Of a stretch of 64,000 bases of DNA, positions 1 through 8,362 are shown one piece after another. How positions within the stretch are numbered: position 1 is the first letter of the stretch; each line of letters opens with the position of its first letter. The notes under the pieces were generated by a model. It searched no databases. It worked only from the letters and a program-made list of their open reading frames with translations, and was not told the origin of the DNA. Location of the stretch: NCBI RefSeq assembly GCF_022014235.1, contig NZ_JAKLTD010000001.1, positions 475,402 to 539,401 on the forward strand, read 5' to 3'. A program made the position numbers and the translations under genes. The stretch is from Methanothermobacter sp. K4 (GTDB lineage: Archaea; Methanobacteriota; Methanobacteria; Methanobacteriales; Methanothermobacteraceae).

Positions 1-173
1 TCCGTGAAGGCGTTGATGACCCTGAAAAACTTTCAATGGTTATACAGCCCTGCAGTCCCCCTGAACAGTGGGCTCTGTACACTCCTCGCCTGCTGGAAAT
101 GTCTCAGGAAGCCGGAAAGTATATGGATATTTACGTTATACCACAGATGCATAGGGCCCTTGGCCTTAGGTAG
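1..173 (+). CDS. queE: C-terminal end of a QueE-like 7-carboxy-7-deazaguanine synthase (partial)
   Basis: The open frame entering from the left edge (codons in phase from base 3) ends at TAG 171-173 and encodes about 56 residues. It contains a [11 protein letters not shown] stretch and ends [11 protein letters not shown], which I recognise as the C-terminal end of archaeal radical-SAM QueE proteins. QueE makes 7-carboxy-7-deazaguanine on the path to archaeosine in tRNA. The SAM-binding CxxxCxxC part lies outside the window, so the call rests on the tail alone. The stop is 11 bases before the ATG of the next gene, and its last bases form that gene's GGAGG ribosome-binding site. A different, longer frame starting at base 4 overlaps it but has no protein-like composition. 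Confidence 0.65.
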   Translation, partial: REGVDDPEKLSMVIQPCSPPEQWALYTPRLLEMSQEAGKYMDIYVIPQMHRALGLR

Positions 174-184
174 GAGGTTGTCAG

Positions 185-748
185 ATGGAAATGGAAACAA
201 AGGTTACAGTCCATGATGCCATGACATCGAATGTTATAACAGCAGACCCTGGCATCAGCGTTGCAGAAGCAGCATCAATAATGACAGAAAAGAAGGTCGG
301 AAGCATCATTGTGAAGAGCAACTCCGAACCTGAAGGACTCATCACAGAGAGTGACATCATAAGGAAGGTGGTTTCCAAGGACCTGGCTGCCAGCAAGGTT
401 ACAATTGGCGAGGTAATGAGCCGTAACCTCATAAGCATAGAACCTGAAAGGGAACTCAGTGACGCTGCAAGGCTGATGGCAAAGAACAGTATAAGGAGGC
501 TCCCTGTGGTTAAGGACGGTGCACTTGTGGGGATACTGACATCCTCTGATGTCATGATGGTCGCCCCTGAACTCACCGAGATCCTTGTTGAGAATGCAAG
601 GATTGAGGAGAACAGGGCACTGACGCCTGAGAATGAGAGGTCCGTCCCCGGTGTGTGCGAGGTCTGCGGTAACTATGAGGAGTACCTTGAGGAGTACGAT
701 GGTAGGTACATATGCGAGGAGTGTAAAGAGGACCTAGAGGGTGAATGA
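185..748 (+). CDS. Two-CBS-domain protein with C-terminal zinc ribbon
   Basis: 187 residues. Two CBS repeats occupy roughly residues 8-62 and 74-128; each begins with the usual VMxxN(V/L)I motif and ends with a GxxTxSD motif. A linker leads to a C-terminal CEVCG...CEECK pair (two CxxC about 20 residues apart), a likely zinc ribbon. CBS pairs bind adenosine nucleotides such as AMP, ATP or SAM; the ligand here cannot be read from sequence. The ATG follows GGAGG at a good distance. It is the first of five consecutive CBS genes on this strand, and its end overlaps the next gene by 8 bases, so the two are probably translationally coupled. The actual cellular role is unknown. Confidence 0.88.
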   Translation: MEMETKVTVHDAMTSNVITADPGISVAEAASIMTEKKVGSIIVKSNSEPEGLITESDIIRKVVSKDLAASKVTIGEVMSRNLISIEPERELSDAARLMAKNSIRRLPVVKDGALVGILTSSDVMMVAPELTEILVENARIEENRALTPENERSVPGVCEVCGNYEEYLEEYDGRYICEECKEDLEGE

Positions 749-1559
749 TTTGTTTGTAAGAGACGTAATGACTTTAAATCCCGTCTCAGTCTCACTTGAA
801 ACTGCCGCCACTAGAGTAAGATCCATTCTAAGGGATGAAGATTTCAGATGTGTCCCTGTGGTTGAGGGAGAGAAACTGAGGGGTCTTATAACAAGGGGTG
901 ATGTGCTCAACATCACAGCAACCAAGTCAAATCTTGAGGCAAGGGGTATAATGGAGAAACCAAAGGTTATCCTGACCCCTGAGATGGATGCGATGAAGGC
1001 AGCATCTGACCTTTTAAAGGCCGGTGAGATACAGGCACCTGTTGTTGAGTCAACCGACAGCATGAAGCTTGTGGGAATACTGAGCGCCATAGACCTCATA
1101 TCAGGCTTCCTTGAAAATGGCTATGAGCCGGTCAGAAGCCCTGTAAGTGAGATAATGTCCCCAGACCCTGTTACATGTGAGCACAGCGATCAGCTTTCAG
1201 CTGTATGGGATCTTATGGATGAATCAGGGTTTTCAGGTCTTCCTGTGATGAAGAAGGGTAAAATGATAGGTATCATAACCAGGAAGGACCTTCTGAGGTA
1301 CGGTCATGCAAGGATACACAGGGAATCAGGTGAAGTGAAATCCGTGGCGGTTGAGAAGATAATGAAGACACCACCTGTTGCCATAACACCGGATACTCCT
1401 TCTGAAAAGGCTGCCTCTCTCATGCTGGAGAAGGATATTGGAAGGATCCCCGTGGTTGAAAACCCGGTATTTGTGAAGAGGGACCCCAGCATGGTGAAGG
1501 AAGCCGATCTTCTGGGTATAGTGTCCAGGGAGGACGTCCTGGAAGCTTATATCAAGTGA
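741..1559 (+). CDS. Four-CBS-domain protein
   Basis: 272 residues starting at GTG within the end of the preceding gene. Four CBS repeats fill the whole protein (about residues 4-58, 70-128, 133-188, 200-270), each with a VMT/IMxxP start and a G(I/L)(I/V)(T/S)xxD end. No additional enzymatic or membrane domain is present, so it is a stand-alone CBS protein forming two Bateman modules. In the family, such modules sense adenine nucleotides or SAM and often regulate a partner protein. The fourth repeat carries an insertion of about 10 residues before its last strand. A gap of about 120 bases with its own promoter signals separates it from the next CBS gene. Confidence 0.88.
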   Translation: MNDLFVRDVMTLNPVSVSLETAATRVRSILRDEDFRCVPVVEGEKLRGLITRGDVLNITATKSNLEARGIMEKPKVILTPEMDAMKAASDLLKAGEIQAPVVESTDSMKLVGILSAIDLISGFLENGYEPVRSPVSEIMSPDPVTCEHSDQLSAVWDLMDESGFSGLPVMKKGKMIGIITRKDLLRYGHARIHRESGEVKSVAVEKIMKTPPVAITPDTPSEKAASLMLEKDIGRIPVVENPVFVKRDPSMVKEADLLGIVSREDVLEAYIK

Positions 1560-1600
1560 AATGGTGGCTTGATGAAACCTGAAAGTCCCATCAACGAGAA

Positions 1601-1659
1601 ATTAATTTTTATTAAAAATGTTAGTTTGGGTAATAACGATACTTACTTCATGTAAGTAT
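1601..1659 (+). promoter_or_regulatory. Promoter and dyad upstream of the second CBS operon
   Basis: An AT-rich TATA-like stretch (1601-1617) is followed about 25 bases later by a perfect 8-bp inverted repeat, ATACTTAC-(5)-GTAAGTAT at 1639-1659. The dyad lies near the predicted transcription start and before the GAGGTG ribosome-binding site of the gene at 1681. It could be an operator or an mRNA 5' hairpin; the sequence alone does not decide. Confidence 0.45.
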
Positions 1660-1680
1660 ATCTCCCAGAGAGGTGTGTAA

Positions 1681-2622
1681 ATGAGAAAAAAAGACACCAT
1701 AAACCTGGTAAAGTCTAGGGACCGTGGTCCCATTGAATTCGAGAGCAGAAACTTCGACCATGAAGGCGATGTCATGACAATCGCCGGGAAGGAAGTAATT
1801 TCCATACCACAGACAGCCACCATCAAGGAAGCAGCGGAGATAATGGTTAAGAACAAATTCAGGAGGCTTCCCATAACAAACCCCGGAACAGGGAAGCTCC
1901 AGGGGATAGTAACGGCCATGGACATCCTGGACTTTTTAGGAGGGGGAGATAAATTCAAGATCCTGGATAACAAGTATGATGATAACTTCCTCGCAGCAGT
2001 CAACGAACCGGTTAAGAGTATAATGACACGTGATGTCATCCAAATAACCACCAGGGACTCCATATCAGATGCGGTGACCATGATGCTTGAAAACAGTGTC
2101 GGCGCCCTGCCGGTTGTGGATGATGAGGGGAGGATAGCAGGTATAGTATCCGAGAGGGACTTTGTGCTCCTCATGGCAGGGGTATTCATTGATGAGGTCA
2201 CTGAGGATCACATGACAGCTGATGTTATAACAACAACACCGGGAACACCGATAGAGGGCGCCTCCAAAATAATGGTAAGAAACAGGCTCAGGAGAATACC
2301 AGTTATTGGTGAGGAGCGAAGAACCCCCCACCCAGAGGATGAGAAACTGGTTGGAATTGTTACCTCCACCGATATACTCGAGTTCCTTGGAAGGAACCAG
2401 GCATTCAACTCAATGAAAACCAACAGTGCCGAGGAGGTTCTCTCCACACCTGTCACCGAAATAATGGAAAGGGAGGTCTGCACCGTCACATCAACAACAA
2501 CCCTTGGAGAGGTCTGTGAGATCATGGAGAAACATGGAATTGGTGGTCTGCCGGTGGTGGACTATGGAAACCTCCGGGGAATCATAACAGAGAGCGACCT
2601 TCTGAGGGCAATAACAGGTTAG
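1681..2622 (+). CDS. Four-CBS-domain protein
   Basis: 313 residues. A short basic N-terminus (about 30 residues) is followed by four CBS repeats at about 30-90, 107-165, 180-245 and 258-312. Each has the MTxxVI(x)I opening and the GI(V/I)(T/S)xxD closing motif. The first and third repeats carry longer loops before the last strand. No catalytic domain is seen. The ATG has GAGGTG eight bases upstream and follows a clear intergenic promoter region, so this probably begins a second transcription unit with the two CBS genes behind it. Ligand and partner are unknown; adenine nucleotide or SAM sensing is the family expectation. Confidence 0.88.
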   Translation: MRKKDTINLVKSRDRGPIEFESRNFDHEGDVMTIAGKEVISIPQTATIKEAAEIMVKNKFRRLPITNPGTGKLQGIVTAMDILDFLGGGDKFKILDNKYDDNFLAAVNEPVKSIMTRDVIQITTRDSISDAVTMMLENSVGALPVVDDEGRIAGIVSERDFVLLMAGVFIDEVTEDHMTADVITTTPGTPIEGASKIMVRNRLRRIPVIGEERRTPHPEDEKLVGIVTSTDILEFLGRNQAFNSMKTNSAEEVLSTPVTEIMEREVCTVTSTTTLGEVCEIMEKHGIGGLPVVDYGNLRGIITESDLLRAITG

Positions 2623-2630
2623 GTGGTCCC

Positions 2631-3467
2631 ATGAACGTTGGAAGTATAATGACAGATGAAGTCTTTGTCATGGAAGACACACAGCAGGTTGCATACGCCA
2701 GGAACCTCATGCTAAGGCACGGGATAAGCAGGGTAGTCGTCGTGGACTCCGGGGGGAAACCAGCAGGTATCGTCACAGAGACAGACATAACAAGGAAACT
2801 GAGAATCAATGGACCAGCATGGAAGAGGAGACCAATAGATAAGATCTCAATAAGAAGGGTGATGAACGAGAACCCCATAAGCGTGGATATCAATGCCACT
2901 CCAAGGGAAGCCGCCGACCTGATGCTCAAGAAGAAAATAGGCTCACTCCTTGTGATGGATGGAGAGGAACTTGCAGGCATCATAACCAAGAGGGACCTTC
3001 TCAGATTCTTCAAGGACAGGTGCGCCGGCAGATGGAAGGTTGAGGATTTAATGACCCGGGATGTTAAAACGGTGACAGCCAATCATACACTGGCCCATGT
3101 TATAGATGTCATGGAGGAGAACGGCATATCAAGGGTTATCGTAACAGGAAACGGGGCCGTTGAGGGAATAATAACCTCTGAGAATCTCTCATTTGCAACA
3201 TTCGAGGACCCTGAGAGGGGCATACCGGTTGAAAGGGTCTACTTCATAAGCCGTGCATCCGAGGAGAAGAGGAGGGCCAGGACAATCGCAATGTTAACTG
3301 CAGGGGATATAATGACTGAGGACGTCATAACGGTCGAACCATCAGCCGATGCATCGGAGGCGGCGTCAGTGATGCTTGATAACGGCATAAGCGGACTGCC
3401 AGTTGTTGAGGATGAGGAACTGGTGGGAATAATAACAAAAACAGATATAATAAGCGGGATACAGTAG
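2631..3467 (+). CDS. Four-CBS-domain protein
   Basis: 278 residues, eight bases downstream of the previous stop, with GGTGG before the ATG. Four CBS repeats cover about residues 2-56, 74-126, 134-187 and 221-277; a basic linker of about 30 residues (many Arg and Glu) separates the third and fourth. The third repeat has degenerate closing residues (TSEN in place of TxxD), so that ligand site may be non-functional. It is part of a tight run of three CBS genes. Same-family neighbours with clearly different linkers suggest old tandem duplications. Function unknown beyond probable nucleotide sensing. Confidence 0.88.
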   Translation: MNVGSIMTDEVFVMEDTQQVAYARNLMLRHGISRVVVVDSGGKPAGIVTETDITRKLRINGPAWKRRPIDKISIRRVMNENPISVDINATPREAADLMLKKKIGSLLVMDGEELAGIITKRDLLRFFKDRCAGRWKVEDLMTRDVKTVTANHTLAHVIDVMEENGISRVIVTGNGAVEGIITSENLSFATFEDPERGIPVERVYFISRASEEKRRARTIAMLTAGDIMTEDVITVEPSADASEAASVMLDNGISGLPVVEDEELVGIITKTDIISGIQ

Positions 3468-3476
3468 GTGGAGAGT

Positions 3477-4295
3477 ATGATAATTAAGAATATAATGTCA
3501 GAGGATCCGGTCTGCATCGATAAGGACCAGAACGTCTGCGACGCCCTTCGATTAATGGGTAAGAAAAACGTATCAAGGCTCCTTGTCATCAACACAAACA
3601 GTGAAAATGAGAGGGAACTTGTGGGGATAGTCACCGAGAAGGATATAGCCATAAAACTGGGATCATCAAGGTACGGAAACATGGCCCCATCCCACTTCCA
3701 TGTCTCAACGGTCATGACAGGGGAACTCATAACCGCGGATCCAGACATGGATGCAGGAAACGCGGCAAGTATCATGCTCGAGAACAACATAGGAAGCCTG
3801 CCTGTTATCCTTGATGATGAGATACTGGGAATCGTGACCAAATCAGACCTCCTTGATATATGCAGGGGAAGGGCCTATGAGAGGTACACCGCAGGCGATG
3901 TGATGAGCACAGAGATGATAACAGTATCCCCCCAGGAGAGGGCTGTCCATGCAAGGAGGATGATGATTGATGCGGGTATAGGACGGCTTCTGGTCATGGA
4001 TGGAGGGGAACTCGCAGGTATACTCACCGCAAAGGACATGACACGCGCAGTTATAAACTTCAGGAAGGTCGTCCCGGATAAACACAAATCATCAAGGATA
4101 AGAAACCTTCTGGTTGAGGATATAATGAAACAGAACGTCAGGACTGTCGAGGCAGACACGCAGGTAACGGATCTTGCATCAATGATGATGGAGACAGGTT
4201 ACGGCGGTTTCCCTGTTGTGGACGGGGAACTCGAGGGTATAGTGACAAAGACGGACATCCTTGACCTCATAGTTGAGATAGAGGGTGTCTTCTAA
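3477..4295 (+). CDS. Four-CBS-domain protein
   Basis: 272 residues from the ATG at 3477, chosen because GGTGG lies at the right distance; a GTG at 3468 is also in frame but overlaps that ribosome-binding site. Four CBS repeats lie at about 3-63, 76-130, 138-192 and 215-270. It is the last gene of the CBS run and closes the unit: its stop is followed almost at once by a run of seven T. As with its neighbours, no enzymatic domain is attached. The five proteins differ enough in linkers and in motif positions to be separate functional units, not recent copies. Confidence 0.87.
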   Translation: MIIKNIMSEDPVCIDKDQNVCDALRLMGKKNVSRLLVINTNSENERELVGIVTEKDIAIKLGSSRYGNMAPSHFHVSTVMTGELITADPDMDAGNAASIMLENNIGSLPVILDDEILGIVTKSDLLDICRGRAYERYTAGDVMSTEMITVSPQERAVHARRMMIDAGIGRLLVMDGGELAGILTAKDMTRAVINFRKVVPDKHKSSRIRNLLVEDIMKQNVRTVEADTQVTDLASMMMETGYGGFPVVDGELEGIVTKTDILDLIVEIEGVF

Positions 4296-4300
4296 TTCCT

Positions 4301-4310
4301 TATTTTTTTC
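4301..4310 (+). terminator. U-rich terminator after the CBS genes
   Basis: A run of seven T lies a few bases after the last CBS stop codon, with no strong hairpin. U-rich 3' ends of this type are used by archaeal RNA polymerase, aided by FttA (itself encoded at 19313-21223). Confidence 0.4.
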
Positions 4311-4340
4311 ATGAATAAACTCAAGATACATGTTTACTGA

Positions 4341-5495
4341 ATGATCAGCGTGAATCTGATGAATACAGACATTCCTTTCTGTGAGATCACAGAGAAAACA
4401 GGAATTCCCTCTCCAAGGCTGAAGGATGGACTGGACAGGGGCGCCATCAGGGTCATTGAGGAGGGCGGTATGAATGCCCTACTTTTCAAAAAGTCCCTCA
4501 TGGACCTTGAGGCAGGCACGGTTATCTACACTGGAGATGAGGTTGAGGTTATCCGGGGGTTCCCGAAGATCAGGAGAACACTTCTACTCTCCCCCACCCT
4601 GATGGAACACTTCAGGGACAGAGTTGCAGTGGAGGAGAAGATGAACGGCTACAATGTCCGCATAACACGCCTTTCATCAGGTGATACGGTTGCGCTCACA
4701 CGCGGAGGTCATGTATGTCCATTCACAACCCGGAAGGCACTGGAACTCATGGACCTTGACAGGTTCTTCTCTGACCACGGGGAACTTGTTGTATGCGGTG
4801 AGATGGTTGGAAGGGACAACCCCTATGTTTCACAGGACTACCCTGAGGTGGGTCCGCTGGGTTTCAGGGTCTTTGACCTCAGGGAGAAGAACACCAACAG
4901 ACCCCTCCCAATAAAAGAGAAGAGGGACATTCTTGAATCCTATGGTCTTCCACCCGTACGTTTATTTGGAATTTACCCTGTCGAGGATGCTGCAGAGGAG
5001 GTTGCAGACATAATAAGAACCCTGGGAAAGGAGGGAAGGGAGGGGGTTGTTATGAAGGACCCCTCCATGGATTTACCACCCCTGAAGTACACATCATCCC
5101 AGGCACATGCACGGGAACTTGCATATGCCTTCAGCTACCCCTTTGACTTTGGGAGGCCCTTCTTCTTCAGCAGGGTTATAAGGGAGGGGTTCCAGGCCTA
5201 TGAACTGGATGAGTCAGATGATGAAACCCTTGAAAGGGCTCACCGACTTGGAGAGGCGATAATATACCCCATGCTTGAGAGGATAAAGGCCATAGCCGGC
5301 GGCGAGTCCGCCTACGAGGACACGATCATCGATGTGGAGGACAGGGAGACAGCCGAGGAATTCATAAGGCACCTTGTACATCTCGGTGTCTCAGCGACCC
5401 TCGCAGATTACAGGGACGGTAAGGCCACGGTGAGGCGATTCTACCAGGCAACAACAGACAGAATAAACAATTACCTGGAGGGGGGCCTCTACTGA
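4341..5495 (+). CDS. ATP-dependent RNA ligase (MthRnl/Rnl3 family)
   Basis: 384 residues. The nucleotidyltransferase motif I EEKMNGYN has its adenylated Lys at position 100; further family motifs include VCGEMVG (about 150-157), the motif V-like EGVVMKD (about 230) and a long C-terminal helical extension typical of the archaeal Rnl3 family. These homodimeric enzymes adenylate RNA 5'-phosphates and can seal or circularise single-stranded RNA; the Methanothermobacter enzyme has been characterised biochemically, its in vivo substrate less so. The ATG at 4341 gives about the family length; a second in-frame ATG lies six codons on. The stop overlaps the start of the next gene by one base (TGATG), so the two are probably co-translated, although an amino-acid biosynthesis gene is an unexpected partner. 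Confidence 0.93.
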   Translation: MISVNLMNTDIPFCEITEKTGIPSPRLKDGLDRGAIRVIEEGGMNALLFKKSLMDLEAGTVIYTGDEVEVIRGFPKIRRTLLLSPTLMEHFRDRVAVEEKMNGYNVRITRLSSGDTVALTRGGHVCPFTTRKALELMDLDRFFSDHGELVVCGEMVGRDNPYVSQDYPEVGPLGFRVFDLREKNTNRPLPIKEKRDILESYGLPPVRLFGIYPVEDAAEEVADIIRTLGKEGREGVVMKDPSMDLPPLKYTSSQAHARELAYAFSYPFDFGRPFFFSRVIREGFQAYELDESDDETLERAHRLGEAIIYPMLERIKAIAGGESAYEDTIIDVEDRETAEEFIRHLVHLGVSATLADYRDGKATVRRFYQATTDRINNYLEGGLY

Positions 5496-6316
5496 TGGCA
5501 GGGGGATCCATAGCCTACCTTGGGCCTGAGGGGACCTTCACCGAGGAGGCTGCACTCCATATTGGTGAGAAACTCCTGGCCTTTGACTCCATACTTGAGG
5601 TTCTGGGGGCGGTGGCATCAGGTAAGGCTTCACGGGGGGTTGTCCCCATTGAAAACTCAATTGAAGGGCCGGTTGGGGTAACACTTGACCTTCTGGCATG
5701 GGAATATGATCTGTGCATAGAGAGGGAGATAATACTGAGGGTGAGGCATAACCTCCTTGTCAACAGTGGCGTATCCCTGGGGGAGGTCAGGGAGGTTTAC
5801 TCACACCCCCAGTCCCTTGCACAGTGCCGGAGGTTCCTGGAGAAGCTGGGTGTCACAACACATTCAGCACCCAGCACAGCAGCAGCAGCCAGGACGATAG
5901 TGGGGAGACGGGAACTTGCGGCGATAGGGACCCTGAGGGCAGCGGATATATATGGCCTTGATGTGATCGCAGAGGACATACAGGACTTTGACCCCAACTT
6001 CACAAGGTTCATAGTCCTCTCAGAAAAGGATCATGAGCCAACAGGGAGGGATAAGACCTCCATAGTTTTTGCTCTGGCAGAGGACAGGCCCGGGGGGCTT
6101 TATGAGGTTCTGGGATTCTTTGCAGAGCATGATGTGAACCTCACGAAGATAGAGTCCAGACCCTCCAAGAGGGGGCTTGGCAAGTACATATTCTTCATAG
6201 ACTTTGAGGGGCACAGGAAGGATGCCGTCATAATGGATGTGCTTGATTGTATAGCTGATAGAACACCTTTCTTTAAGATTCTGGGTTCCTATCCGGAGGG
6301 AACTGTTTATGAATAG
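5495..6316 (+). CDS. pheA: Prephenate dehydratase
   Basis: 273 residues: a prephenate dehydratase domain (about 1-180) with the conserved TRF motif in NFTRFIVL near residue 170, then an ACT regulatory domain (about 190-270) with the phenylalanine-binding ESRP motif. It converts prephenate to phenylpyruvate in Phe biosynthesis and is expected to be feedback-inhibited by Phe through the ACT domain. No chorismate mutase is fused, so this is the monofunctional form common in archaea. The ATG overlaps the preceding RNA ligase stop. Confidence 0.95.
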   Translation: MAGGSIAYLGPEGTFTEEAALHIGEKLLAFDSILEVLGAVASGKASRGVVPIENSIEGPVGVTLDLLAWEYDLCIEREIILRVRHNLLVNSGVSLGEVREVYSHPQSLAQCRRFLEKLGVTTHSAPSTAAAARTIVGRRELAAIGTLRAADIYGLDVIAEDIQDFDPNFTRFIVLSEKDHEPTGRDKTSIVFALAEDRPGGLYEVLGFFAEHDVNLTKIESRPSKRGLGKYIFFIDFEGHRKDAVIMDVLDCIADRTPFFKILGSYPEGTVYE

Positions 6317-6422
6317 TTATTTTGGTTTTTCAGGGACCTCACCCTTATGGAGCACCAGGGGACTTCAGTATAAACTTACTTTTTCTTTTAATGGGGTATC
6401 CATGGATTTTATATTCCATACC

Positions 6423-6438
6423 CTATAAATTATATATA
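6423..6438 (+). promoter_or_regulatory. TATA box for the two surface-protein genes
   Basis: An AT-only stretch (TATAAATTATATATA) lies about 56 bases before the ATG at 6494, in a 177-base gap after pheA. Start of transcription would be expected near 6455-6465. Confidence 0.5.
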
Positions 6439-6493
6439 CCCGGCTGTTCAATATAGATCCAGTTGATTATCATTGATTTATCAGGAGATGATT

Positions 6494-7096
6494 ATGATTA
6501 GTCAGGATAAGAAAATCCTCCTGAGACAGCTCAAGAAACTTGAAAGGGACCTTGAAGAGGGTAATATTTCAAGGAAGGAATACACTGAACTGAAGGAACA
6601 GTACACGAAGGAACTTGAAACAATTGAGGCAGTTGAAAATATAAGGCGACTTCAGGGACAGAAAACCCCTGAAAAACCCCTCGACCACTGGGTGGAGGAA
6701 TCAAGGAAAAGGAAGGAGGAAGAGGAGAGGGAGGAACTCGTCAGAAGGTACGTCAAGACAGAGGAGGTTAAGGGAAAGAGGGGTCCGAATCTGTCGCTCA
6801 TAGGTGCCATAATAATTGTGGCGGCATTCTTCTTTGGAACGGGATTTGGGCTGTACTTCATGAACCTGAAGGAGGAAACCCCTGCTACAGGTACTGTTAC
6901 CGTGAATGAAACGGCATTCCCATCCTTCAACAACACCCTCAAAAATGTGACCGTAACCTACACCACAAACAGGACCCCCACCAACACAACACCCACCACT
7001 CCAACAACACCAGAAAAGCCTTCAACACCTACCACTCCAACAACCCCCGATAATCAGGGGACCGGTGGCGGTCAGAATCCACCATCATCACCATGA
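6494..7096 (+). CDS. Single-pass membrane protein with coiled-coil and Thr/Pro-rich tail
   Basis: 200 residues from the ATG at 6494, preferred because AGGAG ends six bases upstream; two in-frame ATGs at 6473 and 6488 are too close to or before that site. The N-terminal half is a charged, probably coiled-coil region with a SHOCT-like start (short Leu-rich helix, then EEGNISxxEY). A transmembrane segment of about 22 residues follows near 100-122. The outer part is rich in Thr, Pro and Asn with several N-x-T/S sites, ending in repeated TTPTTP units typical of archaeal cell-surface stalks. It lies 15 bases before a predicted lipoprotein. No specific function can be assigned. Confidence 0.8.
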   Translation: MISQDKKILLRQLKKLERDLEEGNISRKEYTELKEQYTKELETIEAVENIRRLQGQKTPEKPLDHWVEESRKRKEEEEREELVRRYVKTEEVKGKRGPNLSLIGAIIIVAAFFFGTGFGLYFMNLKEETPATGTVTVNETAFPSFNNTLKNVTVTYTTNRTPTNTTPTTPTTPEKPSTPTTPTTPDNQGTGGGQNPPSSP

Positions 7097-7111
7097 GAGT
7101 GAGGAAATTGC

Positions 7112-7636
7112 ATGAGGAAACACTGGCTCATTCTTTTCATAATAATGGTAGTTGCTGTGTCAGGATGCACATCACCTGACAGTAACTCAGAGAACCAGAC
7201 CAAAAGGTTCTCAGGAAACAATATTTCATTTGAGTACCCATCCAGCTGGGTGACAGCCAACTCACTGGCAAACGAAACAGTCGCAGCCGTTGGGGACCCG
7301 GCATCAGTTGATTCATCTGGACTTGCACAGGTCTCAGTTGTGATCCAGTCAAGGGAGCTTAAGGGTAACCTCTATGATATGTACAGGGACAATTACGATG
7401 CACTGTTCACCAACTCCAGTTACAGGAGGGTCTCAGAGTCAAACACGACCATAGGTGGTTACCAGGCAATAGAGAATGTTTACCTTGTCCTTGATGGGGC
7501 ACAGAAGAAGCAGAGGGCCATCTGGATACAGAACAACAGAAGGGTCTATGTGATACTCTGCACAGCCCCGGCTGAGAGGTTCGATGCTGAAAGGAAGAAC
7601 TTCGACCTCATCGTGAACAGCTTCAGATTTATTTAA
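7112..7636 (+). CDS. Predicted lipoprotein, PsbP-like domain
   Basis: 174 residues with a signal peptide ending in a lipobox-like VSGC at about residues 16-19, so the mature protein is probably lipid-anchored outside the membrane. After a Ser/Asn linker, residues about 35-174 look like the small PsbP/Mog1-like domain common in Methanobacteria (ISFEYPSSW opening, FDLIVNSFRF ending). It follows the membrane protein at 6494-7096 by 15 bases and is probably in the same transcript. Such proteins are abundant in this group, and no biochemical role is established. Confidence 0.78.
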   Translation: MRKHWLILFIIMVVAVSGCTSPDSNSENQTKRFSGNNISFEYPSSWVTANSLANETVAAVGDPASVDSSGLAQVSVVIQSRELKGNLYDMYRDNYDALFTNSSYRRVSESNTTIGGYQAIENVYLVLDGAQKKQRAIWIQNNRRVYVILCTAPAERFDAERKNFDLIVNSFRFI

Positions 7637-7670
7637 CTCCACTCTCCTTTCTTTAGGGATACACCAAAAC

Positions 7671-7687
7671 TATAAATTTATATTTAT
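7671..7687 (+). promoter_or_regulatory. TATA region before the KH-domain gene
   Basis: A TATAAATTTATATTTAT stretch lies in the 218-base gap before the ATG at 7855. It would give a long leader (about 150 bases). A second AT-rich stretch at 7738-7750 is an alternative. Confidence 0.4.
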
Positions 7688-7854
7688 CAAAATATTATTA
7701 AATTATAAGGGTCACTGCAGTGATAACTAAATGGGCTCTTTTTATTTTATCTCCAGAGGTTTAAAGACTGTGCTGGGTTTTTAAACCGGGATTTACAGGT
7801 GTGGCCTTGCTTGCGATAACCACGGTAATCACTAAAGAAAAGGAGGAAGAAGGA

Positions 7855-8352
7855 ATGGTATTGCCAATATGCGATGTCTGTCTTAAAAGCGGAATTTTAT
7901 GTCAGGGCTGTGAAAATAAACTTAAAACAGGGGAGGTAACTCAGACTGAACTGGAGATATCAAAGGTTCTATACAGGATTGGAGAGGGAAAACTTGGATT
8001 TAAAAGGGCCATAGATCTTGATGGAATAGTTATAATCATAACGGAGCCTGATGAGGTCGGAAAATTGATAGGCAAGGGCGGTAAAATCGTAAGGGCAATA
8101 TCAAGGGCCCTGGGCAAGAAGGTGAGGGTGGTTGGTGAGAACTCTGACCTCAAATCAGTTGCAGAGGATGTACTTGCACCAGCAAGGATTTCAGGTATCA
8201 ACATAGTATTTGGAAAGGACGGCGAGGAACGCTTCAAGATCAGGGTTATGCGGGAGGATGCAAGGAGAGTTCCAGGAAAACTTGAAACCCTCAACGAGAT
8301 AATTGAAATGCTGACCGGCGAGAAAACGGTTGTTGTTATAGATGACACATGA
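7855..8352 (+). CDS. KH-domain RNA-binding protein with N-terminal zinc knuckle
   Basis: 165 residues from the ATG at 7855, which has AGGAGG at the right distance; an in-frame GTG at 7801 has no ribosome-binding site. Four Cys (positions 6, 9, 16, 19) form a CxxC...CxxC zinc site. A KH domain follows with the GxxG loop as GKGG at about 73-76. Archaeal proteins of this build are annotated as NusA-like KH or predicted transcription elongation proteins; I do not know a proven function. Its stop lies 10 bases before the chosen start of coaBC, so the two are probably cotranscribed. Confidence 0.82.
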   Translation: MVLPICDVCLKSGILCQGCENKLKTGEVTQTELEISKVLYRIGEGKLGFKRAIDLDGIVIIITEPDEVGKLIGKGGKIVRAISRALGKKVRVVGENSDLKSVAEDVLAPARISGINIVFGKDGEERFKIRVMREDARRVPGKLETLNEIIEMLTGEKTVVVIDDT

Positions 8353-8362
8353 TGGGGATGAA

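Noticed and set aside
4..216. A 70-codon open frame at the left edge
   Set aside because: It is out of frame with the QueE-like tail, overlaps the first CBS gene's start, and has no recognisable protein character.
1602..2201. Long antisense frame over the CBS genes
   Set aside because: Ser/Leu/Met-rich shadow of the real CBS frame; no ribosome-binding site or family match.
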